Part shown: piece after piece, positions 16,924 to 24,986 of the stretch
Numbering within the stretch: position 1 is the stretch's first letter
How the letters are laid out: the number at the start of each line of letters is the position of its first letter
DNA from: Chloroflexota bacterium
Lineage (GTDB): Bacteria > Chloroflexota > Dehalococcoidia > Lucifugimonadales > UBA3495
DNA length: 50,172 nt
Assembly: GCA_026710825.1 (NCBI GenBank)
Contig: JAPOQH010000016.1
Span: 1-50,172 of the forward strand
Direction of reading: 5' to 3'
Position numbers and translations under genes: made by a program
The notes under the pieces: model-generated
Database searches by the model: none
What the model was told of the DNA's origin: nothing
The model's input: only the letters and a program-made list of their open reading frames with translations

Positions 16924-18357
16924 ATGCACAACGCCTTTACCCCGTTGCCATTCCAACAGGACTTTGTGCGGCACGCTACCGATCCGGAGATCACGATTGC
17001 CGCGCTCACGTTGCCCAGGGCGAACGGGAAAACGACGTTGGCGGGTTGGCTTGCCGCGCGGATGATGACACCGGGCGATGATCTCTGGTATCCCGGCGCG
17101 GAAAACGTCATGGTTGCCGCCTCCATGCCGCAGGCGCGGATAGCGTTCAATGTCATGCGCGGTTTCCTGGGCGATGATAACGCCTACGCCTACACGGATA
17201 CCGCCAACCGGATTTCGGCGCGGCACAAGGAAACCCGTACCGCGTTCCGGCTGATCGGATCAAACGGCAAGACCGCGATGGGGTTGCTCAACACGAGATA
17301 CGCCATTTGCGACGAGCCCGGTGCTTGGGAGCAGTTATCGGGCGCGTTGGTATGGACCGCGCTAGACACGGCGCGCGGCAAACCGGATAGCCCGTTGACG
17401 CTGATAGTCGTTGGCACGCTTGCGCCGCATGGCGTACCGGGCAATTGGTGGCGCGATCTGGTAGAGGATGGCACGCGCAACGACATATACGTAAAGTCAT
17501 TGCAGGGCGATCTAAACCGTTGGGATGATCTCCGGCACGTTTATAGCGTCAACCCGTTGGCGCGGCACTATCCCGAACTGCGCAAGCAACTGCGGATAGG
17601 GCGGGATGAGGCGCGGATGGACCCGCGCAAGAAAGCGGACTATCTCTCGTACCGCCTTAATATTCCGAGTGCCGACGAATCAACGATGCTGTTAGACACG
17701 TCGGATTGGTTGGCTACTCTGGCGCGGGAAACACCGGACCGCGAAGGCCGGCCGGTTGTTGGCGTTGACCTGGGCGGCGGTAGGGCATGGAGCGCGGCGG
17801 TAGCGATATTCCCGAACGGCCGCACAGAGGCAATCGCCGTCGCCCCCGGCGTGCCGGACCTGGCCGATCAGGAACGGCGGGATCGTGCGCCCGGTCAATA
17901 CCAGAGGTTGCTAGACAACGGGCAACTGATAATCGCGCATGGTAAGCGCGTGCCGCCGGCCGAGATCGTAACTAACGCCATACGAGCCAAATGGGGCAGG
18001 CCAAAATCGGTAACGCTAGACCGGTTCCGCCTTGCCGACATACAGGATGCTGATAGCAAGTTGCGCTACGATCCGCGTGTTACCCGATGGAGTGAGGCCA
18101 GTGCGGACATTCGCGCCCTGCGCAAAATGGCAAAGGATGGACCGCTATCGGTTGATTCAGAATGCGCCTTGTTGGTGTCTGCAAGCCTATCGGTAGCGAT
18201 GGTGAAAAACGACGATCAAGGATCATTCCGACTGGTGAAACGTGCCAACAATAATCAATGCCGAGATGACGTTGCCAGTGCGTTGACGTTGGCGGCGGGC
18301 GCGTGGGACCGGTCCAGCAAAAAGCGCACGTCGGGGGTATATCTTGGGTTGGCGTAG
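16924..18357 (+). CDS. Terminase large subunit (HK97-like)
   Basis: This 477-residue terminase is the motor and nuclease that packs DNA into the procapsid. The ATPase half has Walker A-like PRANGKTT at 31-38 and Walker B YAICDEPGA with D130/E131. The nuclease half starts near 275 with GVDLGGGRAW (D282, metal-binding) and ends with the late acidic motif CRDDVASALTLAAGAWDR. The length is typical. It starts at ATG 16924 after GGAG, and its 3' end overlaps the HNH gene by 14 bp. A following HNH protein is usual for cos-type HK97-like packaging systems, so cos-type packaging is likely. The upstream unknown protein may be the partner subunit. Confidence 0.93.
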   Translation: MHNAFTPLPFQQDFVRHATDPEITIAALTLPRANGKTTLAGWLAARMMTPGDDLWYPGAENVMVAASMPQARIAFNVMRGFLGDDNAYAYTDTANRISARHKETRTAFRLIGSNGKTAMGLLNTRYAICDEPGAWEQLSGALVWTALDTARGKPDSPLTLIVVGTLAPHGVPGNWWRDLVEDGTRNDIYVKSLQGDLNRWDDLRHVYSVNPLARHYPELRKQLRIGRDEARMDPRKKADYLSYRLNIPSADESTMLLDTSDWLATLARETPDREGRPVVGVDLGGGRAWSAAVAIFPNGRTEAIAVAPGVPDLADQERRDRAPGQYQRLLDNGQLIIAHGKRVPPAEIVTNAIRAKWGRPKSVTLDRFRLADIQDADSKLRYDPRVTRWSEASADIRALRKMAKDGPLSVDSECALLVSASLSVAMVKNDDQGSFRLVKRANNNQCRDDVASALTLAAGAWDRSSKKRTSGVYLGLA

Positions 18358-18634
18358 CACTCCATTACAGGGTAAGCGATGGCAACGAATAAGGCGGCGC
18401 GTATTTGAGCGCGACGGCAATAGGTGTCGGGAGTGCGGTAGCGCACGGCAATTGGAGTGCGACCATATCACCAGTTTATTTAGTGGGGGCGAACCCTGGG
18501 ATATGCGTAACCTTCAAACGCTATGCCGCGATTGCCACATTCGGAAATCGCGCATGGAACGGCGCAAACCCGATCCGCAACGTGCCGCGTGGGATGTACT
18601 GATACAGGATATGATGGCGCATGGTGTAAAATAA
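18344..18634 (+). CDS. HNH endonuclease (terminase-associated)
   Basis: This 96-residue protein has zinc-binding pairs C28/C31 (CREC) and C61/C64 (CRDCH). The HNH triad region reads ECDHITSLF (D40-H41), NLQTL (N56) and CHIRKS (H65). Phage HNH proteins next to the large terminase help cut the packaged concatemer in cos systems. The likely start is TTG at 18344, overlapping the terminase end; no ATG in this frame precedes the zinc region. Overlap and direction put it in the packaging operon. Confidence 0.88.
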   Translation: MGWRSTPLQGKRWQRIRRRVFERDGNRCRECGSARQLECDHITSLFSGGEPWDMRNLQTLCRDCHIRKSRMERRKPDPQRAAWDVLIQDMMAHGVK

Positions 18635-18673
18635 AAGTAAGCCCGTGCGTAACTAAACCGGCAACGGGCGGAG
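18627..18673 (+). promoter_or_regulatory. Leader element before the capsid gene, copy of the one before the rep gene
   Basis: TAAAATAAAA (18627-18636) is followed by a hairpin with arms GCCCGT (18641-18646) and ACGGGC (18664-18669). The block CGGCAACGGGCGGAG (18659-18673) includes the ribosome binding site of the capsid gene. The same order, TAAAATAAAA, hairpin, CGGCAACGGGCGTAG, is found at 15081-15139 before the rep gene. This probably marks a shared promoter or translational control point. Confidence 0.5.
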
Positions 18674-18680
18674 TTTTAGA

Positions 18681-19916
18681 ATGACACCGTTGCAGAAATT
18701 AGAGGTAAGGGCGAGCGATATTCGCGGCAGGCTTGCGGAGATTGGCGGGCTGTCGGCAGACGAAATTACCGACGAGGTTCGGTCGGAACTGGCGACGTTG
18801 CGCCGTGAGCATACGGATAACGAATCTCAACAGACGGCGTTGAGAATGGCGGGCGCGGAACCCACGCCCGTTGAAACCCGGTCAGAGGATCGGGATATGG
18901 ACAACCTGCGCAGCAGGGTTGGGTTTTCGCCCTACGTTACCGCCGCGCTTGCCGGCCGTCCGGTGTTGACCGGGGCCGAGGCGGAATACAACACAGAGCG
19001 CGGCATTCCCGAAGGGCATTTCCCGCTTGAATTGTTGGGCGGTCCATTGCTGGAAACTCGCGCCGCACGCGATGGCGACGGGCGTACCGAGCAAGGATCA
19101 TGGCTTGACCGGATTTTCGCCAATTCCGCCGCTAGTCGGGTTGGTATCAGTTTCCGGGACGTGCCGGCCGGCGTGGTTGCCTATCCCGTAACGACTGCAG
19201 GCGGTAGTGCCGTCATGCGCGGGCGCACGGAAGCGGTAACGGAAAGTACCTACACCATCGCCGTAACCGAAATCAAACCCGCCCGTGCCGCCGTTCACGG
19301 TGTCTATTCGGTAGAGGATGATGCACGCTTGCCGGGCATGGCAGACGCCATTGAGCGCGATATGCGTATGGCAGTGGTTCACGACATTGACTTGATGGTA
19401 TTCAAGGGCGATAGCGGCGCGAACGAAACCGCCGCAGACGTAACCGGAATGCAGACGGCAAGCATTACCGAATCGACGATCACGCAGACGAATAAGGTAA
19501 AGGCTGACGAAACGCTCAAAACCTTTGTGAGCCTGGTTGACGGCGAGTATGCGTCTGCCATGTCCGACGTGCGGATTGTTACCAGCGTTGGCGCGAATAC
19601 CCTTTGGTATTCCACCATCCATAACAGCGCGGCAGACAATCAGACCATCGCCCAATTCCTGATGGCTAGCGGTATGTCCTGGACCGCACGAGGTGGCATT
19701 GACACCAATACCGCCAACGGCGACTTTGGCGCATACGTTGGGCTGGCTAACGGGTTGGAGGGCGCGGGTATCGCCGCCGTCTGGAATAGCGGATCGTTGA
19801 TTAGAGACCCCTACACCAAGGCGGATACCGGAGAGGTGAAATTGACGCTCAACTATCTGTGGCAACTGGCGTTTCCACGGACCGCCAATTTCAAGCGCGT
19901 CAAGTTTGTAACCTAA
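18681..19916 (+). CDS. Major capsid protein, HK97 fold with N-terminal delta domain
   Basis: This 411-residue protein has a helical, charged N-terminal part (residues 1-~75, with LEVRASDIRGRLAEI and TDNESQQTALRMAG) like the scaffolding delta domain that the prohead protease removes. From about residue 75 it continues as an HK97-type capsid body. It ends with QLAFPRTANFKRVKFVT. The fold call rests on architecture, size and the adjacent S78 protease, not on a conserved short motif. The start codon follows GGAG at 18670 and a leader hairpin, which fits strong expression. The capsid gene comes before its protease, opposite to the usual HK97 order. Confidence 0.82.
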   Translation: MTPLQKLEVRASDIRGRLAEIGGLSADEITDEVRSELATLRREHTDNESQQTALRMAGAEPTPVETRSEDRDMDNLRSRVGFSPYVTAALAGRPVLTGAEAEYNTERGIPEGHFPLELLGGPLLETRAARDGDGRTEQGSWLDRIFANSAASRVGISFRDVPAGVVAYPVTTAGGSAVMRGRTEAVTESTYTIAVTEIKPARAAVHGVYSVEDDARLPGMADAIERDMRMAVVHDIDLMVFKGDSGANETAADVTGMQTASITESTITQTNKVKADETLKTFVSLVDGEYASAMSDVRIVTSVGANTLWYSTIHNSAADNQTIAQFLMASGMSWTARGGIDTNTANGDFGAYVGLANGLEGAGIAAVWNSGSLIRDPYTKADTGEVKLTLNYLWQLAFPRTANFKRVKFVT

Positions 19917-19917
19917 A

Positions 19918-20511
19918 ATGGACGGTTTCGGCGTATGGCCGGGTAGCCTTGAAATCCGGCAAGAGGGCGGGGCGCGCGTACTGCTAGGCACGTTTCCCTA
20001 TGGCACGTTGGCGACGATCTCGGATCGTGGCACTGTCCGCAAGGAAACGATATTGCCGCGTGCGTTCCGCTACGCCATAGAAGAACGTGAACGCAAGATT
20101 GATCTGTTAGTCGGGCATGAGTTTGGCAAACCGATTGCCAGCAGGCAAAGCGGCACGCTTGCGATTGCAGATAGCGATGATGCGGTCACTTTTGAGGCGA
20201 CATTGCCACCGGAGGAACTCACGCCGTCATGGGTTACGGACGCAGAAAAGGCAATCGCCAACGGCACAATGACCGGCCTATCGCCGGGATTCAGAGTGCC
20301 GCCGCGCAACGTCGTCGCCAATGGCGAATCGCTTGCGCCGGAACCTGGAAACCCAGGCGTGATGATCCGGCAAGTAAGGGCAGGCGTGTTACGTGAAATG
20401 TCCGTTGTAACGGCCGGCGCTTACGTTGACGCTTTTGTGGAGTTGCGCGCCGAACTATTCCCGCAGGCTAACGCCGTGATACTGCCGGGGGCAATGACAC
20501 TATGGCTATAA
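19918..20511 (+). CDS. Prohead protease, peptidase family S78 (HK97 type)
   Basis: This 197-residue protease cleaves capsid delta domains during maturation. The fold is seen in GTVRKETILPRAFRYAIEE, catalytic H67 (LLVGHEFGK) and catalytic S122 (MTGLSPGFRV). The C-terminal block LREMSVVTAGAYVDAFVE is standard for the family. It begins one base after the capsid stop codon and ends inside the next gene (10-bp overlap), so translation is coupled. Complete and apparently active. Confidence 0.92.
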   Translation: MDGFGVWPGSLEIRQEGGARVLLGTFPYGTLATISDRGTVRKETILPRAFRYAIEERERKIDLLVGHEFGKPIASRQSGTLAIADSDDAVTFEATLPPEELTPSWVTDAEKAIANGTMTGLSPGFRVPPRNVVANGESLAPEPGNPGVMIRQVRAGVLREMSVVTAGAYVDAFVELRAELFPQANAVILPGAMTLWL

Positions 20512-22952
20512 CCGTTACGGTTGACGATCTCCTAACCGAACTGCGGTTGACCGACACAACCCAAGAGCGCGAACTCGCAACGCGGCGATTGGCCTACGCC
20601 AGTCAAGCGGTAGCGGACTATTTGCGGGATGCGTTTGACGACGTGCCGGATGCGGTAGTCAACGAGGCGACAATTCAGATTGCCGGATACCGCTACGATC
20701 AACCGCTTGCGCCTATGGGTAGCGGTTACGCCAATGCCCTGCGGAACTCCGGGGCGGGCCGGACCTTGCTACCGTATCGGATTCACCGTATCGGCATTGC
20801 TGACGTTGCCGAGGTGTCAACGGCGGTTGGCAGCGCGGTCAATCCGGTTACTGACGTTGACTATTCCGGCGACGTGCTGACCGTCCTATATGCCGACGGC
20901 ACTAGCGAAACGTTCACCATTACGCAAGGCAGCGGCGGCGGGCCTAACAGTAGCCGTGATTTGATTGTTGACGTGCTGGGTACGGTTGACATTCAGTTAT
21001 CGCTTACCCGCGCATGGACCGCAACCGGAATTACTGTGCCGGCAACAACTGACGCAATCTTGATTGACACGTCTGCGGCGACCATTGATTACCACGTTGT
21101 TGACTGGAAGGCGGTCAGGGATGACACCGAAGCAGTCGCCGGTCAAACAAGTATGGACGGTGAGTTTGAAACGTTTATCACCGTGCTACCGACCGGCACA
21201 TCTCACACGTTGCGGATTGGGCATACCGCAGACAATGAAATATTGCTTGCCGATGATGCTGTTACCGGCGGCGTGAATATCCCGCGTGTGCGGGTTGAGC
21301 GGTTCCTTGCGCCGGTTGCGGAGGTGGGCGGCGGTAGCACGCCGGTTACGCCAGTAAGCCCGTTCAACGGTACGGCGTATGCCTATTGGGAGACTGTGCC
21401 GCGTGATCCCGCCGACCGCAACGCCGGGGCGCAAATCCCGCCTGCTATTCCGGCGGGCGCAAGTTTCAACGTCATAACCTATGGCGAACTGGACTTTGAC
21501 ATATCGCCGCCGTCTGCCGCTTTTTCTGATAACGGTTGGCCTGTATTCATGCAACCCGTTGGCAATCCGATACCGGCGTTTAGATTGTCCAACCCGTCCG
21601 CTTTTGGGTTTAGCATACTATTCGGCCAGCAACCGGAAACGGTGACGTTTAGCGGCATTACTTATAATTGGTGGACCTTGCTACCGGATCAAGGGGCGCG
21701 GTTTTACGGCACTCGGATTTTGCACGCCAATTACGGCGAGGAACCTATCCCGCCCAACGCGGATCAGGTAGCGCGGGATGCTGCTAGCGCGGCGCAAGCA
21801 ACGGCGGATAGCGCGGTTGCGGACGCTGCTACGGCACAGGCGGCGGCAGACGGGGCGCAAGCAACCGCCGATAGCGCGCAAGCAATCGCCAATACCGCAC
21901 AAACGGACGCGGCGACGGCACAGAGCGCGGCGACGGCGGCACAGACAACCGCCGATAGCGCAACGGCGGCGGCAACCGCCAACGCGGGTAGCATCGCCCT
22001 ACGTTTGGAGCGCGGCGACATCAGGCCGGGAACGGGTATCACCATCACGCCAACGGCGGGCGATGATACGGAACTCACGATCTCGGCAAGCACCAGCGGC
22101 GGCGCGTTTGACCTTGCCGGAACGTGGGATTACATCACCGGCGACCAATTGAACCCGGACCCCGGCGAAGTGCGTTACACCGCCAACGCCGTACCGCCCA
22201 ACGCCGATACCTGGCTATTCAACGTGAGCGGCAACGCGCCGGGTGCCGTGCAATTGCTAGACCTTGCCAGCGGCGATATGGTGGAGATAACCCAAAGTAG
22301 CAGCCGACACCAGACGGTTACGGTCAACGCGGTTCCTACGCAATCCGGCAGCATCATTACCGTTACGGGAGTTGCCGACCGCGCAAGCGGATCACAGATA
22401 CCCAATCACAATGCCAGCGTAACAATCCAGATAGTACCGGCGGCAGCGGCGGGCATTGACCTTGTGGCGCGTGAAAGCGCGGCAACGGCACAGACTACGG
22501 CAGCGGCGGCGCAAACGACGGCGGATAGCAAGGTTGCCCAAACCGCTTACAACGCTCACATTGCCGATCCGAGCGCGCACCACGTCAAAACACCGGCGGG
22601 AGGTGGCGGCGGGCCGTCGCTTGTCGGAACCGCAAGCATTACGGACGGGGCGGGTAGCGCATGGCATGATACCGGGTTTGCGCCGTCGGCAACGTCAACC
22701 CTGCTAGGCATAGGGTTGACCGGGTTGGCTATGACGCTCGGAGGTGTCAATACCGACGCATGGCCTATGGCGTGGTATGACGCAAGCGATTGGCGGGCGG
22801 TAAGCGCAACGGCGGCGACGGGACGGCTCAATTTCCGCGTTGGCAATGCAACGCTAATCGGGTTGGTGGGCCGCAACGCTAGCGGCAATGTGCAATTCCG
22901 ATGGACCGGAACGACTGCCCAATCATTCAACGTAAAGGTTTGGCAATTGTAA
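20502..22952 (+). CDS. Fusion of gp6-like head-tail connector and fibre/receptor-binding protein
   Basis: This 816-residue protein combines parts normally on separate proteins. Residues 1-~100 look like a gp6-type head-tail connector (VTVDDLLTELRLTD, YASQAVADYL, DAVVNEATIQIAGYRYD, LLPYRIHRIG). A short beta module follows (DYSGDVLTVLYADGTSETFTI), typical of fibres. Residues ~145-420 are beta-rich and unassigned. Two Ala-rich heptad-like stretches, ~421-503 (repeats of ATADSAQA type) and ~655-690, look like trimeric coiled coils. Residues ~704-816, after a GGGG linker, form a beta-rich tip ending NVKVWQL, like a receptor-binding domain. The frame is continuous, and the start overlaps the protease gene. 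This suggests a fibre mounted directly on the portal/connector ring. Domain edges are estimates. Confidence 0.75.
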   Translation: MAITVTVDDLLTELRLTDTTQERELATRRLAYASQAVADYLRDAFDDVPDAVVNEATIQIAGYRYDQPLAPMGSGYANALRNSGAGRTLLPYRIHRIGIADVAEVSTAVGSAVNPVTDVDYSGDVLTVLYADGTSETFTITQGSGGGPNSSRDLIVDVLGTVDIQLSLTRAWTATGITVPATTDAILIDTSAATIDYHVVDWKAVRDDTEAVAGQTSMDGEFETFITVLPTGTSHTLRIGHTADNEILLADDAVTGGVNIPRVRVERFLAPVAEVGGGSTPVTPVSPFNGTAYAYWETVPRDPADRNAGAQIPPAIPAGASFNVITYGELDFDISPPSAAFSDNGWPVFMQPVGNPIPAFRLSNPSAFGFSILFGQQPETVTFSGITYNWWTLLPDQGARFYGTRILHANYGEEPIPPNADQVARDAASAAQATADSAVADAATAQAAADGAQATADSAQAIANTAQTDAATAQSAATAAQTTADSATAAATANAGSIALRLERGDIRPGTGITITPTAGDDTELTISASTSGGAFDLAGTWDYITGDQLNPDPGEVRYTANAVPPNADTWLFNVSGNAPGAVQLLDLASGDMVEITQSSSRHQTVTVNAVPTQSGSIITVTGVADRASGSQIPNHNASVTIQIVPAAAAGIDLVARESAATAQTTAAAAQTTADSKVAQTAYNAHIADPSAHHVKTPAGGGGGPSLVGTASITDGAGSAWHDTGFAPSATSTLLGIGLTGLAMTLGGVNTDAWPMAWYDASDWRAVSATAATGRLNFRVGNATLIGLVGRNASGNVQFRWTGTTAQSFNVKVWQL

Positions 22953-23317
22953 TGCCGGCGGACCGCCCGATTGCGTTGACCTACACCACGCCGCCAACGC
23001 GCAACGATCATGGCGAGGATGTGCCGGGAACTCCAACGCTTTACAACGTATGGGGTACGCGGCGCGATGGCGATAGCACTTACACATTTGAGGTTGGCGG
23101 CACACGCGGCAGCGTGGTACGGCGTTACCGTATCCGATGGTTTTTGGAGATCGCAAACGTTGCGCCGTCAACGCTCACATTCACGGACGGCACGCTAGAC
23201 AACGCCGGCGACGAAATCACCTTTACCGTTACAAACAAGGCGGAGGTTACGGCGCAACGGCGCGGTCAAGACCTACGCCGCCGCTGGTTAGACATTGAAG
23301 CCATTTGGAGCGCGTAA
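22952..23317 (+). CDS. Head closure/head-tail adaptor-like protein
   Basis: This 121-residue beta-rich protein (MPADRPIALTYTTPPTRNDH ... WLDIEAIWSA) has the size and pattern of gp16/HK97 gp7-like head-tail adaptors that close the portal. The ATG overlaps the stop of the connector-fibre gene (TAATG), and its own stop overlaps the portal start in the same way. The assignment rests on size, the start pattern RPIALTY and neighbours, so a different neck protein is possible. Confidence 0.62.
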   Translation: MPADRPIALTYTTPPTRNDHGEDVPGTPTLYNVWGTRRDGDSTYTFEVGGTRGSVVRRYRIRWFLEIANVAPSTLTFTDGTLDNAGDEITFTVTNKAEVTAQRRGQDLRRRWLDIEAIWSA

Positions 23318-24423
23318 TGTGGATACCCTGGAAACGCAGTCAACCCGCGCTTGAACGGCGTAGCAGTAGCAGTTACGAAACGGCCCTACTCCGGTTGCTG
23401 TTAGAGCAAGCGGACGGCGTAGAGCGTGCCGCACAGACGGCGACGGGTATGCTTGAATCATGCGCCGGAACGGTTGGCCGGGCATTTGCGGCGGCGGACG
23501 TTGAATCCGATAGCCCGATGGTAACGCAAGCAATCACGCCGGAGCTCATGATGATGATCGGCCGCGCTTTCATCCGCGACGGGCAATCGGTTTTCTATAT
23601 TACAACCGATGGCGGATCATTGATGCTGTTGCCCGCGACGGAATACAACGTTACGGGCGGTCCTATGCCGTCTGATTGGAGTTATGATCTCACCGTCGCC
23701 GGCCCGTCAATCCAGCAAGCCTATACGGACATACCCGCCGAAAGCGTGTTGCATTTCCGGTACGCCGCCGATCCGCACCGGCCTTGGATGGGCAATGCGC
23801 CGCTCCGAGTAGCCTATCTTGCCGGGAAACTTTCCGCCGAAACTATCCGCGTACTAGCAGACGAATCAAGCAGCGCGGTCGGTTCATTGTTGGGTATCCC
23901 TGTTGATGGCGACGATCCTACGGTTACGAAACTCAAAGCGGACCTGCGCACGGCAAAAGGCAATGTTGGCCTGATTGAAAATGGCGACTGGGGCAACGTT
24001 GGTGAAGGCGCGGTTGACTTGACGCCGCGACGGTTCGGGCCGAACCCGCCGGCCGCGTTGGTGTCGTTGGTAGAGCAGGCGCGGTTAGAGGTTGTGAGCG
24101 CGTGCGGAATGAATATCGCCCTATGGGGCGCGGGCGATGCAGCATCCGTCCGTGAGGCGTACCGCCTGTTGCTGTTTAGCGTGCTATCACCATTGGGCAA
24201 GATCGTACAAACCGAGTTGACCGCCAAGATCGGCTATGGGTTGACGCTGACATGGGAGGAACTCCGGGCGGCGGATATTCAAGGCAGGGCGCGGAGTTTT
24301 CAATCAATCGTTGGCGGCGGCGCAACCGTAGAGAGCGCGGCGCAAGAGGTGGGATTTAGGTACATCAAACCCAAGCCGGAACCTACGGGGGCGAATGATG
24401 CAATGCAGGAAACAGGGATGTAA
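23317..24423 (+). CDS. Portal protein, HK97 type
   Basis: This 368-residue protein would form the dodecameric ring at the capsid vertex through which the terminase moves DNA. Family-like blocks include FIRDGQSVFYITT, the IPAESVLHFRYAADPHRPWMGNAP segment read in part as VLHFRYA and PWMGNAPL, and the clip/stem region ESSSAVGSLLGIP. The C-terminal helical block is VREAYRLLLFSVLSPLGKIV. The start at 23317 overlaps the preceding stop (TAATG). It is shorter than many portals (~400). The gene stands last among the head genes, not between terminase and protease as in HK97, so the late region is rearranged. Confidence 0.82.
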   Translation: MWIPWKRSQPALERRSSSSYETALLRLLLEQADGVERAAQTATGMLESCAGTVGRAFAAADVESDSPMVTQAITPELMMMIGRAFIRDGQSVFYITTDGGSLMLLPATEYNVTGGPMPSDWSYDLTVAGPSIQQAYTDIPAESVLHFRYAADPHRPWMGNAPLRVAYLAGKLSAETIRVLADESSSAVGSLLGIPVDGDDPTVTKLKADLRTAKGNVGLIENGDWGNVGEGAVDLTPRRFGPNPPAALVSLVEQARLEVVSACGMNIALWGAGDAASVREAYRLLLFSVLSPLGKIVQTELTAKIGYGLTLTWEELRAADIQGRARSFQSIVGGGATVESAAQEVGFRYIKPKPEPTGANDAMQETGM

Positions 24424-24631
24424 CGGCGGGTATATCCGATCCGACACCTGCTATAAGTGCGGGCATGATCGGCAACCCAAGTTGACCGGCGTAGAGGCGC
24501 GGCAACACCATAGGGCGGGCGGCAACGCACGCGGGCCGATTGGAGATCATTACTACCGGCGCGGCGAAATATCGTTTGCCACACGCGACCCGATCCGGCT
24601 AACCCATGCCTACGCATACGACGGTCAATAA
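24395..24631 (+). CDS. Small zinc-ribbon-like protein, last gene of the element
   Basis: This 78-residue protein has four cysteines in a C-x4-C ... C-x2-C pattern (C4, C9, C19, C22: MMQCRKQGC and CYKCGHD), a likely zinc site. The rest is rich in His, Arg and Tyr and is unrecognised. Two adjacent ATGs (24395 and 24398) lie inside the portal gene's 3' end, so translation is coupled. It could bind DNA or another protein. A strong terminator follows 15 bp after the stop. Confidence 0.6.
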   Translation: MMQCRKQGCNGGYIRSDTCYKCGHDRQPKLTGVEARQHHRAGGNARGPIGDHYYRRGEISFATRDPIRLTHAYAYDGQ

Positions 24632-24645
24632 CCGCCGGTCAACGC

Positions 24646-24689
24646 ACCCGCCGCCCTGCTGACTTGTCCGGGGCGGCGGGTGTTTTTTT
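24646..24689 (+). terminator. Strong rho-independent terminator of the late operon
   Basis: ACCCGCCGCCC (24646-24656) pairs perfectly with GGGCGGCGGGT (24671-24681) around a 14-base loop and is followed by seven T (24683-24689). It ends transcription of the structural operon just before attR. Confidence 0.92.
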
Positions 24690-24691
24690 GT

Positions 24692-24740
24692 GGTATAAGA
24701 CCGGTATAAAATCGCCCTAGATTGCGGCGATTTCATACCG
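24692..24740. promoter_or_regulatory. CGGTATAAAATCG arm-type sites at the right end
   Basis: GGTATAAG (24692-24699) and CGGTATAAAATCG (24702-24714) stand in direct orientation, with inverted ATACCG at 24735-24740. The 13-mer is identical to 13763-13775 at the left end, as expected for integrase arm sites in attP before integration. Confidence 0.6.
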
Positions 24741-24760
24741 ATTTAGTAGGGGTTAGGGTA

Positions 24761-24820
24761 TTCGCCGGCTATCCGTCAGCGCTGAACGCCATCTCCATAG
24801 CAGCCGAGGTCTGGAACTGA
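24761..24820 (+). pseudogene. C-terminal fragment of the split carboxymuconolactone-decarboxylase-like gene (attR side)
   Basis: Read in frame, the sequence TTC GCC GGC TAT CCG encodes FAGYPSALNAISIAAEVWN and stops with TGA at 24818-24820. This matches the end expected for the gene broken at 13699, by homology to its own first half (YAGFPSAVNSLELVHEAF). The first nine bases (24761-24769) are the attR copy of the attachment core. No ribosome binding site precedes it, so it is not expected to be expressed alone. Confidence 0.85.
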
Positions 24821-24986
24821 CGCGACGGCGGTCCGTGATTGCCGCGATGGCCGCGGTGATCGATTTATCTGATCATGTGACATCCGCAGGCTGCTCCGGG
24901 TGCGAATCCGTTTCTCTGGTATCAGACCCGGATCGGCGTTGCGCGATCCGATGTGCTGTGCTCGCCATCGTAGGGAGGTGAAAAAA

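Larger units (their letters stand above)
13691..24769 (+). mobile_element. Compact 11-kb capsid-encoding integrative element (minimal prophage or capsid-forming satellite)
   Basis: This element runs from inside the carboxymuconolactone-decarboxylase-like gene to the resumed reading of that gene. All its genes are on the plus strand: integrase, RepA/RecA-fold ATPase, small unknown, large terminase, HNH nuclease, major capsid, prohead protease, connector-fibre fusion, head closure, portal, zinc-ribbon protein, then a terminator. It has head, packaging and integration functions. Tail tube, tape measure, baseplate, holin/endolysin and a CI-like repressor are not seen. That set resembles capsid-forming phage-inducible chromosomal islands described in Proteobacteria and Firmicutes. 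The satellite interpretation is inference, and a short-tailed autonomous virus or a decayed prophage remain possible. Genes overlap tightly and are intact, which argues against heavy decay. Confidence 0.85.
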
